The notes beneath the pieces are model-generated. The model did no database searches. It saw nothing but the letters and a program-made list of their open reading frames with translations, and had not been told where the DNA came from. Of a DNA stretch of 30,033 nucleotides, positions 20,101 to 30,033 are shown one piece after another. Position 1 is the first letter of the stretch. Each line of letters opens with the position of its first letter. Location: NCBI GenBank assembly GCA_036897625.1, contig JAYMTA010000390.1, positions 1 through 30,033 of the forward strand. The letters run 5' to 3'. Both the position numbers and the translations under genes were made by a program. Origin of the DNA: Pelargonium cotyledonis. Taxonomy: Eukaryota > Streptophyta > Magnoliopsida > Geraniales > Geraniaceae.

Positions 20101-23100
20101 TCCTCTTGTCCTAATCGATGAGATTGACAAGGTGAGCTTGTCCTGTCATGTTACGTTTTGAGTTCGATGGAGCTGAATTCTGAATCTGGTTTGTAGCTTA
20201 AGACGTATAGTTTAGTAGCTTTTAATATTAGCACATTGCTAGTTGTATTGTGTATGTCTACTGTGAAAAATCTCTTTTTACGTACTGTCTGCTTCTATCA
20301 AGATTGAATGTTTTTTTTTATGCGGTGTGTGACAGTTGGGAAGGGGACATGCCGGTGACCCAGCCAGTGCTTTGTTGGAGCTTCTTGATCCCGAGCAAAA
20401 TGCAAACTTTCTGGATCATTATCTTGATGTGCCAATTGACCTAACAAAGGTTAGTTATTGCGAAACCATGTAAATATTTAGGTTTTTGTCTTTTGCAGTT
20501 TTGTGAAGTTAATGCACGACTCCAAGTGATATAGATTTATGTTGATGTACAGTCTCGACTCTTGAGTAGTTATGAGATCTTAGTTAGTGTTTAGATTAAA
20601 AAGTTTGGAATGGAGATTAGAATCAAGAATGAAATGGGAACGAGGATCCTATTCCAAACATGACTAAAAAAATGAGATTATCATTCAAACATGAACAACG
20701 AGATTATCATTCCTATTGTGATTCTTTTTTTCCATTCATGAACAGAATTTCTAATCCAAACACTACCTTAGTGAATGTTACATTACATGCTACCTAACAG
20801 TTTTGCTGCAGGTTTTGTTTGTTTGCACAGCAAATGTTGTGGAGAATATTCCAAATCCTCTCTTGGACAGAATGGAAGTCATTGCCATCGCTGGATATAT
20901 AACCGATGAGAAAATGCATATTGCAAGAGATTACTTGGAGAAGGCCACACGGGAGGCATGCGGTGTCAAGCCTGAACAGGTAGCTCTTCTGTTAGATATT
21001 TGTTATCGTCATTCGTCAATGCCTCTATGTTTGTAGGGATTAGAACCGGTGATGTGATCATTGTTGGGGCCTTGGGGATAAATAATTGTAGCGAATATGA
21101 ATAAATATGATACCTTGAGCATTGAAAATATTAGAGTGGAGACGTGTAGTGTAGGTTTGAACTATAAACTGAGATTGAGTTGTGGAGTTAATGTGATATA
21201 ATTTGTTTACCAGGTATTTTTTTCTGCTAAATAAAGCAATAATTTTCAGAGATTAAAGAATCTAACCCAAAAGTGGCTTATGCTAATACTAACCATTGAC
21301 AATAACATTATCGGGAGAGGTCCTCACATGGAGTGTTTGACAATAACTCGAAAGATAAATTTTGGCCTGGGCGCCTAAGGATACCTATGAGAATAAAGAA
21401 TAGCCCAAGCCAAAGCAATGAGATTATGTCACATCATAAAATTTCACATAAATCCACCCCAATGATCTGCTTCTCGTTGGATCCAGCAAATTTTAATATG
21501 GTGTAATTATTCCACTGGTGGCTTTTTTTAATACTTGTTTTTTATGCTGACGATTATTTTAACAACTAAGAAATCTAGAAGTTGAAACTCTATTTCAGGT
21601 TGAAGTGACTGATGCGGCTCTTCTCGCTCTTGTGGAAAGTTATTGCCGAGAGGCTGGGGTTCGGAATCTTCAAAAACACATAGAAAAGATCTACCGTAAG
21701 GTATGTTGAATGAGCACAGCTTCATTAGTAAAACATGGAGTGATGTTATGTTATTGCTCCGGTAAAATTACGATTTATGTTTACATTGTAAGATGCTTCA
21801 TTATATTTTGTTCCGATGGATTTGGTAGTGTCATTAGCTGGATCATTGAGGCATGCCATTTATGGAAACACGGACGAGTTAGTTTAGATTTACTATTGCT
21901 AATTGTTCTCTTTTTATGTTTCTTGCAGATTGCACTGCAGCTTGTGCGACAAGGAGCATCAAGTGAAGCTGATGTTACTCCAGTCAAGGTTGAGGAACCT
22001 GATGAGGCCATAACTGCAATCGGTAATGAGTCGGATCAAAATGTTATTGAGTGTGAACTTGTCCAGGATAGCAGCAATTCTGAAACCTCATTGCAATCAG
22101 AGACCGTGCTGGAAGATCCCTCTATTGATTCAAAGGTATTTTTAGAATCTCAAATTCCAAGTGATCTCGTGATCAGTATCAAGGATAGAGAGTCGTGTGA
22201 CTCATGTTTCTTCCAGCTTTACACATTATTTCGGGCTGAGTTTCGCTTCGCTACGGTTTACTGACTAGAGCTGGTAATGTGTGTCATCACAAGTGACCCA
22301 ACATGAAAACTACACGGCATGTCTAAATCTGCGTCACATGAATATTACATGTGATGTGTTTGTGTTGGCCCATTCAACACATAGTCAACCCTCATCACGA
22401 CATGAGCACGACACATGCACGAATTGCCAACTCTATTACTGACAAATGGGTTCTAAACCCTTATTTGTCTTTATCATTTTACGCATTGTAATGGCTGTTA
22501 ATGTATTATTATTCCTGACAGGATACAAAAGAAACTGAGAAACTCGAGGAAGGTGAAGTTACAAAGGAAACAGCGAAAGTGTTGGTCGATGAGTCAAACC
22601 TGTCGGACTTTGTTGGCAAACCTGTATTCCAAGCTGACCGCATCTACGATCAGACACCGGTTGGAGTGGTGATGGGTCTTGCGTGGACTGCAATGGGTGG
22701 TTCCACGCTTTATATAGAAACCACGCAGGTCGAGCAAGGAGAGGGAAAAGGATCTCTCCACGTCACCGGGCAACTCGGAGACGTAATGAAAGAAAGTGCT
22801 CAAATTGCTCACACAGTTGCAAGAGCAATATTGTTGGAGAAGGATCCCGAGAATCCCTTCTTCGCTAACTCCAAGCTTCATCTCCATGTTCCTGCCGGAG
22901 CCACCCCGAAGGATGGGCCAAGCGCTGGTTGCACCATGATCACGTCAATGTTGTCCCTTGCCATGAAGAAGCCGGTCAAGAAGGATCTAGCAATGACAGG
23001 GGAGGTAACACTAACCGGGCGGATTCTTCCAATTGGTGGGGTATGTATTTCGATACCTTCATCATTGATCTTTTTTTTTTATCCATCATTATGACATCAT

Positions 23101-23724
23101 AACATAGCTCCAATCTTGTTTTACAAGTGATGATGCACATGAAGTTAGGGGGTGGTAATTCGTATATTCAGGTCATGTTTGAAAGTTTTGTATTATGTCA
23201 AATGTGTCAATCTGAACACGGACCGATTACTAAACAGTTTGAGTTCCACTACACAAACACGACCCATTTATTTGCAGATTGACATGACACGCTCAACATG
23301 TTCAAATAATTAGGTTACAAATTACACAACACTGACACATTTAAATTAATAGGCTCAGATGTCATTATTGACTCAATACCTTATAAAATTACCATTTTAC
23401 CCTTAAAAAGATCACTAAATGGGTTACATGGCCCGTTTATTAAACATGTTAGGAGAGTCTAACATGTTTGACACGAACATGATACGATTAAGGTAAACAT
23501 TATTAGGCTACTGAATTCTCTTTCTTGTTTATGATCAGGTGAAGGAGAAAACTATAGCGTCGCGGAGGAGTGAAGTGAAGACAATTATATTCCCGTCAGC
23601 AAACAGGAGGGACTTTGATGAGCTCGCGCCAAACGTGAAGGAGGGTCTTGATGTTCACTTCGTGGACAACTACAATCAGATATTTGACTTAGCGTTTAGC
23701 GACGAACAGAGCTCAGACAAGTAA
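14169..23724 (+). CDS. LON1: Organellar ATP-dependent Lon protease, LON1 type, 20 exons
   Basis: Exons: 14169-14462, 15754-15819, 15991-16182, 16291-16356, 16448-16489, 16616-16738, 17410-17508, 17707-17772, 17876-17962, 18340-18379, 19066-19237, 19398-19522, 19785-19915, 20027-20131, 20336-20449, 20812-20979, 21599-21700, 21929-22135, 22522-23040, 23539-23724; 967 codons, all GT-AG. Residues 1-60 form an Arg/Ser-rich mitochondrial presequence ([20 protein letters not shown]). The LON substrate-binding domain starts near 99 ([14 protein letters not shown]). A coiled region (about 295-360) leads to the AAA+ domain: Walker A GPPGVGKT 465-472, Walker B LVLIDE 528-533, sensor-1 Asn 582 (CTAN), Arg finger 594 (PLLDRME). 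An acidic linker (about 670-755) precedes the protease domain with Ser867 (DGPSAGCT) and Lys910 (KEK), split across the last two exons. It degrades oxidised and misfolded matrix proteins. Length and exon phases match plant LON1, and no breaks are seen. Confidence 0.97.
14501..14520. repeat. (TG)8 microsatellite at the start of LON1 intron 1
   Basis: Eight TG units followed by cgcg, 38 bases past the intron 1 donor. Likely polymorphic. Confidence 0.9.
14737..15090 (+). mobile_element. LINE remnant (C-terminal ORF2 end) in LON1 intron 1
   Basis: The sense strand of intron 1 reads [20 protein letters not shown], then after a frame shift RWLGYVE, then [20 protein letters not shown] and [20 protein letters not shown], then WRRRIRVED. 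This is the familiar C-terminal end of plant LINE reverse-transcriptase polyproteins ([37 protein letters not shown]). Several in-frame stops and shifts show decay. No poly(A) tail or target duplication is left. It is inserted in the same orientation as LON1. Confidence 0.8.
18572..18925. mobile_element. hAT-like non-autonomous element in LON1 intron 10
   Basis: It starts TAGGGCTGGGAATTTGGGTC and is filled with degenerate gggtcatg / cgtgtcgtgt / cacaacccgcaaac wording, as in the element of intron 18. The right end is worn (ctttg near 18925). The 8 bases before it (tatgtatt) and those after it (catgtata) may be a decayed target-site duplication. Confidence 0.45.
20584..20767. mobile_element. 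MITE in LON1 intron 15
   Basis: Terminal inverted repeats ttagtgtttagatta (left) and the reverse complement ggtagtgtttggatta (right) enclose about 184 bases of aatgaaatgggaac / cattcctattgtg type sequence. ttag borders both sides (20580-20583 and 20768-20771), compatible with a TTA-type target duplication. There is no coding capacity. Confidence 0.5.
22266..22435. mobile_element. hAT-type MITE with perfect 8-bp TSD in LON1 intron 18
   Basis: The element is 170 bp, starts TAGAGCTGGTAAT and ends ATTGCCAACTCTA, so its 13-base terminal inverted repeats match at 11 positions. It is flanked on both sides by ttactgac (22258-22265 and 22436-22443), an exact 8-bp target-site duplication, the hallmark of hAT elements. 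The interior (gtgtgtcatcac, catcacgacatgagcacgac) has no coding capacity. Confidence 0.88.
23146..23490. mobile_element. hAT-like 5' end and body in LON1 intron 19
   Basis: TAGGGGGTGGTAATTCG at 23146 is the same kind of terminus as in introns 10 and 18 (TAGRGNTGGYAA with small differences), followed by similar body wording (acaaacacgacccattt, gacacgaacatgatacg). I find no matching right terminus or target duplication, so the element is truncated or worn. The right boundary is approximate. Confidence 0.4.
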
Positions 23725-24000
23725 GCTTTTCTTGTCCTCCAATTCTTGATGTGATTTAAACTTGCGGGAACCTAGTTTGTGCTAGAAACAATCCCAGTTT
23801 TTTACCGATATTGTTAGATGATAGACCAAATTTATTTCACTCTGTTCCTGTTAGTATAAAATTTATGGCAGCCATTTGTAAAACTGTGATAGCTGTCCAT
23901 TTACTCTGTTCTCGTAAAATTTTGAACGGAACTGAGCGTATTTTACGAGTTCATTATACTTCGTATTATTTTTTGAACTTTTAGCAACAAATGGTAGATG

Positions 24001-24006
24001 AATAAA
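24001..24006 (+). terminator. Candidate LON1 polyadenylation signal
   Basis: AATAAA lies 277 bases after the LON1 TAA stop, a plausible plant 3' UTR length. Plant signals are loose, so this is only the most canonical site. Confidence 0.45.
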
Positions 24007-24844
24007 GGAGTTATTGCTTTGTTATTGTGATCTGTTCATTTATTGGGTTTGATTGAATTCGACCTTTTTTTCTTCGGATAAATGACTTGCTAAACATGTT
24101 AGTTCTGTTGTGCATAATGTGTTGGGTCGTGATCGTGTCAATACAACAGATTTAGTTATTGTGCTAAGCGTGTTTCGCTTTTTGTTTCGATTATCTAAAA
24201 TTAGTTTGATCCAATTATTTAAGCACTTGGGTTTGGCATGATATTGAGGGACTTTATATGGATTCCTCCTTTTTACACTAAAAAAAAAAAACAAGTGAAG
24301 TGGGTTGGTGTGTTTTTGACATCTCTCAAAATTGTGATTCCAATATTGAGAAAGAGAACAAAGCAAACTAATCTAATCTAATAAAAAGAATTATAAAAGA
24401 GTCATGCTTACTTGACAATCATTCCCAAAATCTTGCACTTGTCATCATTAAAGACTTTTGCTCCTATTAATGCCCAATTTGCTATTCATTATTGCTCAGA
24501 TCTCTCATTTTTAATGGCATTTTGGGTTCTAAATTGTTATTTTATGTGATCATTGAAAAGTTGGATTGACATGTAGGAAATATGAGATCCAATGATGGAT
24601 TTGATTAAGATCTTTGGTAGATTTTTAGAATTTTGATTGGTTACTTTTGACCAAGAACAATAACAAACAATATGTGTAAAAGATTTTTAGGATCTTGATA
24701 TTTTGCCCCAAGTGGAAATGAAAATTGGTTATTGCACTATTTCACGTTGATCTACTATCACGTTAAAAAAGAATCACAAATTAATTTACTTTCGTTAGGG
24801 TGTTTAATTTCATGTAAGACATGTTTTATGGAGTATATATTATA

Positions 24845-24926
24845 CCATTCAATACTCTAATGCTCATATCGGATATGAACCGAGCTGTCTCACGACGTTT
24901 TGAACCTTGCTCATGTACCGCTTTAG
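24845..24926 (-). pseudogene. Organellar 23S rRNA fragment in the nucleus (probable NUPT)
   Basis: The minus strand contains aagcggtacatgagc, aacgtcgtgagacag, catatccg and ttagagtattga in that order with the right spacing. This corresponds to the conserved 3' part of bacterial-type 23S rRNA (AAGCGGTACGTGAGC, AACGTCGTGAGACAG, GGTCCATATCCGG, TTAGAGCATTGAG). The CATATCCG and GAG(C/T)ATTGAG wording fits plastid and cyanobacterial 23S better than mitochondrial, from memory. Most differences are C-to-T or G-to-A, as expected from deamination of methylated inserted organelle DNA. It is a fragment only and not functional. Confidence 0.82.
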
Positions 24927-25245
24927 TAAAACTTAAATAAATCAAGTGCTAATATTTTTCAAAACGCATTAAAATAAAAGGTTTAGAAAGAAGCAATTGA
25001 CATCATGCAAATCTTATGTATGTGTTGAATTGCATCACACATCTTTAGAAACAACAAATATTACAAAACAAAATAAATATTAAAGAAGATAAAATTGTTT
25101 GTGACATGAAAATGGCCTTTGGATGGAGACTCACCAATAAATAACAAAGAACTCATCATCATCTTCTTCTCAAATTGGTACTTGTTCTTTTTTATTCTTT
25201 TTCATTATCATTCCTTTCAAGTTTGGTGGGATCTCAATAAATTTG

Positions 25246-25263
25246 GATGATGATGATGATGAT
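25246..25263. repeat. (GAT)6 microsatellite
   Basis: Six perfect GAT units. Confidence 0.95.
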
Positions 25264-26197
25264 GCCCTAATGAGAATGTAGACATTTCTTGAGACTTTGA
25301 CTCCCCATGACCTAAAAATCTTGAAAATGAAATGTCTATTTCATGATGGACCCAACTTAGATTTCATGCATGCCTCACTTAATTGATTAATTAATTAATT
25401 GCATGTGTGGTTTTTTAATTAATTATTAAAATAAATAGGGTTTTAACAGGAGTGTGATCTTATAGAGATTTTATACATGCACCTTCAAGATTAAAGAAAT
25501 GCCCACGTGTGATCTTTGTGATATTATATTAAAGTAATTAAAAAATATTGCACTACTAGTTATGATATTATAGGAAATTAATTATATATGAAATGATCAC
25601 ACAATCTTCTTCAATGGCAAATGATTGGAGGAGACCCATTGATCCTGTGTGTATGGGACTAACTTGTCATGTTTTATAAGACCCACCATCACATCATCTC
25701 ATGCTTGCTCAACCCTCTTGCATTTTCTCTAAATATATATGTGCTTTAGAGGAATTATTTATTGGTGTGTTGTGTTTGTTTATGTTATGTTAATTTTATT
25801 GTAAATATTGTACAAAAAAAGTCTCATACAACATAGGGTACAAGAGTTTTATACTTTTCTTTCTATTCATGTAAAATTTATTTCAATTATTATATCGGCT
25901 GTGAATAATAACAACAGTATACTATACACAATACAATAGAGATAAGATTTACGAGAGCGTTAAACCCAAATTATATCCCATCAATGCACAACTAATGTCC
26001 TAGCTACAATATGAGGTTCTTCTCATCCTAAAATCTTAAAATTTGATCTTTATTCTCAAGTTTTGTGAGCATCTTAATTTGTAATAAATCCCCAAAGCCA
26101 AAGCCAACTATTTGAAAATAAGACAAATGAGAATAGTGTAGAAGTCCTTGTTTGATGATTAGCTAATCAACTTTCCATGAATATTCTTTGGAGAATT

Positions 26198-26216
26198 GCG
26201 CGCGTGTGTGTGTGTG
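26198..26216. repeat. (GC)n(GT)n microsatellite
   Basis: gcgcgc followed by a GT run, about 19 bases in all. Confidence 0.9.
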
Positions 26217-27794
26217 AGAGATGTAAGCATGTAATGTCATATGTAGCTAATTGATACTTATTCCAAGTCACATCTCCACCAAGAGAGAATGTTACTATAT
26301 ATATTTTTGTTGGTGGTGTTCAATTCAAGTGAACATCATCAAAAGACTAATATAAAGAAAATGGATAAGTTTGGACTTGATTGGGTGTTGCTGATTTAGC
26401 ATATATATACACACACATCTTGCTTAGATTCTAACATACTATTGATTTAAATTCATCTCAAGTTTCTTTTTAAGGAATTGTTAAAATTAAATGAAAATGA
26501 TTACATAGTTTGGTTGAGTTGATAAAATTATGATGTAGTAAATTTGAATTTGATATAGTAATTTGAGATTAAAGTGATATTATCGCAACATGCAAAAATT
26601 ATATGTTGCACTTAAAATTGATTAACAGCAGAATTCATTATCATTTAACGACATATGTATTATCATAAACAACTCCAAACTAGTTATAATTATTTTGTTT
26701 TAAGAATTTCACTTACTTTAAACTGAAAAACGATAAAATGGATAATTTTTCTTCAAAAGCTTTTTTTTATTATTATTTTGTATTATATGTTATTACTTTT
26801 GAAATCCATCATGATATGATATGATATATGGAATAGCGGCCGCCTACCCAATATTTGTATATCCATGCACTTTTGTTTTGTGAACTTTTTTTTATTTCTC
26901 TATTTATTTTATTTTATATATACAAATATGAACATAATATATGGCTATTTATTGAACAAGTGTTGTGCATCTATCGACTAGCTTGTTTTTATCTCTTCGC
27001 AGCCACACACACAGTCCATAGTTTCATTTGGTCATGTGTGCTATTATTTGGGGATCATACTCATGGTGGTGATGAGGAGCATCAACAATGTTGACCTAAA
27101 AAAAGCACTCGTGATATGGTGAGGAGAGAGACTCTTTGAGAGCTTGACCTAGAGCTAGCTATAATGAAATCTTGGTGGGTCATGTTGATGGAGACTTGTA
27201 GGGATGCTTTACGGGTAGGGTTAGTAATTCCTGAATTTGGAATGGGTTGTCTGATACTTGTTTATGTTATGTTTCTCAATTTCGTGCCCGGTTCGTTTTG
27301 GTAACCTATTAATTTTTTCTTCTCTGTTTAGGGACGAGTATTTCCCTTAATCACTTTATTTCCATCACATGCTCTACTCACAGACGAAAACTCACATGTC
27401 TTATGACATAATTTATTGGGTTTATTTGAGATCGCAGCATCAACCGGCGACTCAAGAACCACTTAAAAATGAACCCGAAAAAAAAAGTTAACTAGACAAT
27501 TAGTAACAAGACACCACACATGGCGCACAACCTAGTAGGGAACACATGGTCATGGCTCATCAGGGTTGCCTCCATAGCCACAGCATCACGCCTGTGATCC
27601 CCCGTCTAGAAGCTTAGATTCAAGAATTTCATGCCTTATACAACTCACACAAAATCCTAATTCATTAAATAGTAATTATTAGATCCAGTGCATTCGTGAT
27701 TTTTCAATCACATTGAAGCTTTAATTAATATTCATCTTCAATCACGGTTAAGAAGTCACTTCACCTAAACTAATAAAAATTAATCAGATTCTCT

Positions 27795-27905
27795 ATAAAT
27801 ACAACACTTGGTCTAAGGTTTGGATTGCGTACATCCTCATTTTGACATTTGTTACACCTAATACGCTCTCTAGAGTTCTCGCTCTCTAGAGTTCTCACTC
27901 TCACA
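27795..27905 (+). promoter_or_regulatory. TATA-like element followed by a duplicated CT-rich leader
   Basis: ctataaatacaac (about 27794-27806) is a strong plant TATA form. Some 65 bases later come two direct copies of ctctctagagttctc(g/a)ct (about 27866-27900), a leader-like CT-rich sequence. No ORF follows (the next ATG soon meets a stop). It could be a core promoter of a non-coding transcript or the R/U5 part of a worn LTR. Confidence 0.3.
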
Positions 27906-28058
27906 TGTCATGGTATTCACTTAACACGTGCTTAGTTGATATATAATCTTTAAGACAAATAATTATATCAAAATCAGTTGTTGGCCGACGATAATAACAA
28001 TTTAAAATATATATGTACGTGGTAACAATTCAGCTACACTCGTTATCCAAACTATATT

Positions 28059-28076
28059 ATATATATATATATATAT
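28059..28076. repeat. (AT)9 microsatellite
   Basis: Alternating AT run within a wider AT-rich stretch. Confidence 0.9.
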
Positions 28077-28403
28077 GGTAACATTATCCACAAAATAATC
28101 ATCTACTAGGATGCCAACTTATTGGAGCACTAACACATTGAAATCTTCCATAAAGTTGCTATACATCATCACGTGTTTTAACTCAAATATTCATTAATTT
28201 TAAGATTTAGCTATGACTCGTAATGGAATAATATATTCTATAAAATAAAATAAAATATATACTCCTCGTCCACCTAGGAGCATACTGTAGTTTATTAAAT
28301 TCAGGGAGGGCAAATTGGGGAATAAAAAAAAACTTTTGATGACGTTGGCGCAATATAAAAAATTGATCCGACGTGTCAGTGTGACCCACAAGTATGCGTG
28401 TTA

Positions 28404-28484
28404 ACGTGGCGGCGCCACACAGAAACAGGAAATTTTATCCGCGTACATGCCGACGACGGCTGCCCAATGATTTGATGCCACGTG
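28404..28484. promoter_or_regulatory. ACGTG-rich, GC-richer island with a G-box
   Basis: aacgtgg (28403-28409), the hairpin gtggc-ggc-gccac (28406-28418) and a G-box CACGTG at 28479-28484 in an otherwise AT-rich region; cgacgtgtcag lies just upstream (about 28368-28378). Such ACGT cores bind bZIP and bHLH factors. No gene is visible within the next 1.4 kb, so the role is unknown. Confidence 0.25.
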
Positions 28485-28499
28485 TAGCGATGTGAGGTG

Positions 28500-29930
28500 T
28501 GACCAAAGCAAAATTGGGTGGAGTGAGCTAGACAATAATAATTCTTCACCATTTACTTAATTAGTAGGTAACTTTCAATAAACATCAATTATGTCCATTG
28601 AATTACTAGTAATAATTTTTTTTTAGCTGAAATAAAATTGAGAACTCAATTAAGTGAGTCACACAATAGAGAACAATTCTACAAATCTGGCAACTCATTT
28701 AGCAATTTAATAGAGAAATTAGAGTTCTCGCACAACATATATAATAGTCTTAGATTTATTAGGTTGTATCTTAATTTTGGATCACATCTGAACGTGCTAT
28801 TTAACATAAAGTCGGAGTTGATCCACGCAAAAGAATGGAAAATTAGAATGTAGCTCTGACTTATGTTGTTGACACACATATTTATGGGTCTAGCCAAGCT
28901 TGCAACGCCTAAATATGCACTTGTAGCTTAGGATGTTCGCTCTTTATATTGATAGAGCTAAAGTGGAGGCCTCTATATCAAAATAACACAATAGACGTCG
29001 TTTGTTGCAACGATGAACGGAGTACTCATTCACAAAATGTGACAAATTTGTAGAAAATGTTCTTCACGTTCTGCCCTCCAACGACATCAAAACATACACT
29101 ATTTTCATGCCAAAAAGATGACATCAATTTTCTTATAATACAAATATATCTACTACGTTCGTATGATGGTAAATCGGTCATCCCTATGCACAACTTAAAC
29201 TAATTTTATATATAAATTGATTATATCGATTCAAGTTAAAACTCCCAATTATAGTATAAACTCTTGATTAATTTATAATAAATTCTCAACAATTGATATC
29301 AAATGGCATTCCATCATAGATCTAATTACCAACTAAAGTCATAATTAAAACTTATATCTCACTACATTGATGACATTTTAAAAGTTCTACCACATAAATT
29401 TCATAATAATAATAATAAATAAATAAATCAGAGATGACTTGAACAAGAACATGTATTTGCAAAATTTATACAATTCATAAACAAGATTTATATTATATGA
29501 AATTAATAATTAGATTCATATTTTTATAATTAACTCAATCAAACTAATAGTTTAATGGGTTATTAATGATCTCATTAATAGTAATCTAGAAGAACATATT
29601 CAGTAATTATCCAAATCAAAATAAGATTTTAATTAAAAGAAGTTGTTGAAGAACAGTATAAGATAATTATCAAGGAAATAATATGGTTTGGTTTGTTTCT
29701 CAAATATGGTTTCCTTACTTATTTGTTTTGTAATTAATACTCACTTCTTTAGACAAGTTTTGAATATTAATCAACAGATATATAGGAAGAATATCCCTGG
29801 CAAAATAATGTATATCTAATAAAATAAAATAAAACCATAACAATAATATGAATGAAATAAAATCAAGGAAGTACATTAACAATATTTAAACAAAAATTTA
29901 TATTTGTCTAAACTTAAATTTAACTCAAGT
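28500..29930. other. Gene-free AT-rich DNA
   Basis: Very AT-rich, with short aataat and aaat runs (about 29404-29428). Overlapping short ORFs on both strands near 28640-28900 show no domain or codon pattern. Nothing supportable. Confidence 0.55.
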
Positions 29931-29939
29931 AAGCTCACT

Positions 29940-30033
29940 ACAAGGGAGGACAGGGAGCTCTTTCTCTTAGAGAGCAAACCCTAGCCGCTGCTGCCGCGTA
30001 CCGATCGAGTAGCCGCCGGTAATTTTGTGGTCT
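29940..30033 (+). other. GC-rich right edge with AAACCCTAG: possible 5' leader of a gene or start of a LINE
   Basis: After 1.4 kb of AT-rich DNA the base composition changes sharply: ctctttctcttagagagc, then aaaccctagccgctgctgcc and cgatcgagtagccgccgg. CT-rich leader plus AAACCCTA-type box plus GCC-rich start is typical of plant housekeeping 5' UTRs. Some plant LINEs begin the same way. No ATG is seen before the window ends. Confidence 0.35.

Larger units (their letters stand above)
24010..27780. other. Intergenic DNA downstream of LON1
   Basis: Apart from the rRNA fragment and the microsatellites, I see no gene. The stretch is AT-rich, with aattaattaattaatt-type runs near 25380-25430, a duplicated gatatgatat motif near 26812, and a GC-richer, unassigned portion at about 27510-27610 (ccacacatggcgcacaacc...). 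Confidence 0.5.

Noticed and set aside
28200..28897. Overlapping short ORFs on both strands
   Set aside because: They are low-complexity, AT-biased, mutually overlapping frames with no domain.
1..30033. tRNA genes, CRISPR arrays, bacterial operons, known conserved plant miRNAs
   Set aside because: None found by eye. The tRNA-like A/B boxes seen belong to SINE-like elements and do not fold as tRNAs; the common conserved miRNA core sequences I looked for are absent.

Overview
The window is nuclear DNA from a flowering plant, most likely a core eudicot. Evidence for this is the multi-exon genes with GT-AG introns, a knotted-class homeobox gene, an intronless nicotianamine synthase, a plant-type organellar Lon protease, AT-rich intergenic DNA, and decayed plant-type transposons. 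An asterid origin is possible, but I cannot prove it from this sequence.

Layout. (1) Positions 28-3619, plus strand: the 3' four exons of a class I KNOX (TALE homeodomain) gene; its N-terminus lies off the left edge. Its introns hold a nested inverted-repeat MITE, a SINE-like stretch and an LTR-like fragment. (2) Positions 5991-6956, minus strand: a complete, single-exon nicotianamine synthase, tail-to-tail with KNOX. (3) Positions about 7150-13850: roughly 6.7 kb without a convincing gene. It holds a decayed RNase H domain from a retroelement (9178-9584), a possible retroelement 3' end, a three-copy 78-79 bp tandem repeat that runs into a poly(A)-tailed SINE (12478-12819), and a cluster of TGGGCY elements. 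(4) Positions 13974/14169-23724, plus strand: a complete 20-exon LON1-type Lon protease. All 20 exons join in frame into 967 codons from ATG 14169, or 1032 from an upstream in-frame ATG at 13974. The extra 65 residues look like a plastid transit peptide placed ahead of a mitochondrial presequence. This is the twin-presequence arrangement known for Arabidopsis Lon1. Introns 1, 10, 15, 18 and 19 carry transposon remnants, including a 170-bp hAT-type MITE with a perfect 8-bp target-site duplication. (5) Positions 24010-30033: no convincing gene. It contains a fragment of about 82 bp that matches organellar (probably plastid) 23S rRNA, several microsatellites, a TATA-like segment with a duplicated leader, and a GC-rich right edge with a telo-box-like AAACCCTAG that may begin a gene or a LINE beyond the window.

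The three genes are functionally unrelated: meristem and leaf patterning (KNOX), metal chelation (NAS) and organellar protein quality control (LON1). I found no evidence for an operon-like or metabolic cluster, nor for a wholly new system. The most informative features are the dual-start architecture of LON1, the repeat structures, and the organellar rRNA insertion. All comparisons with known families are from memory; no database search was run.
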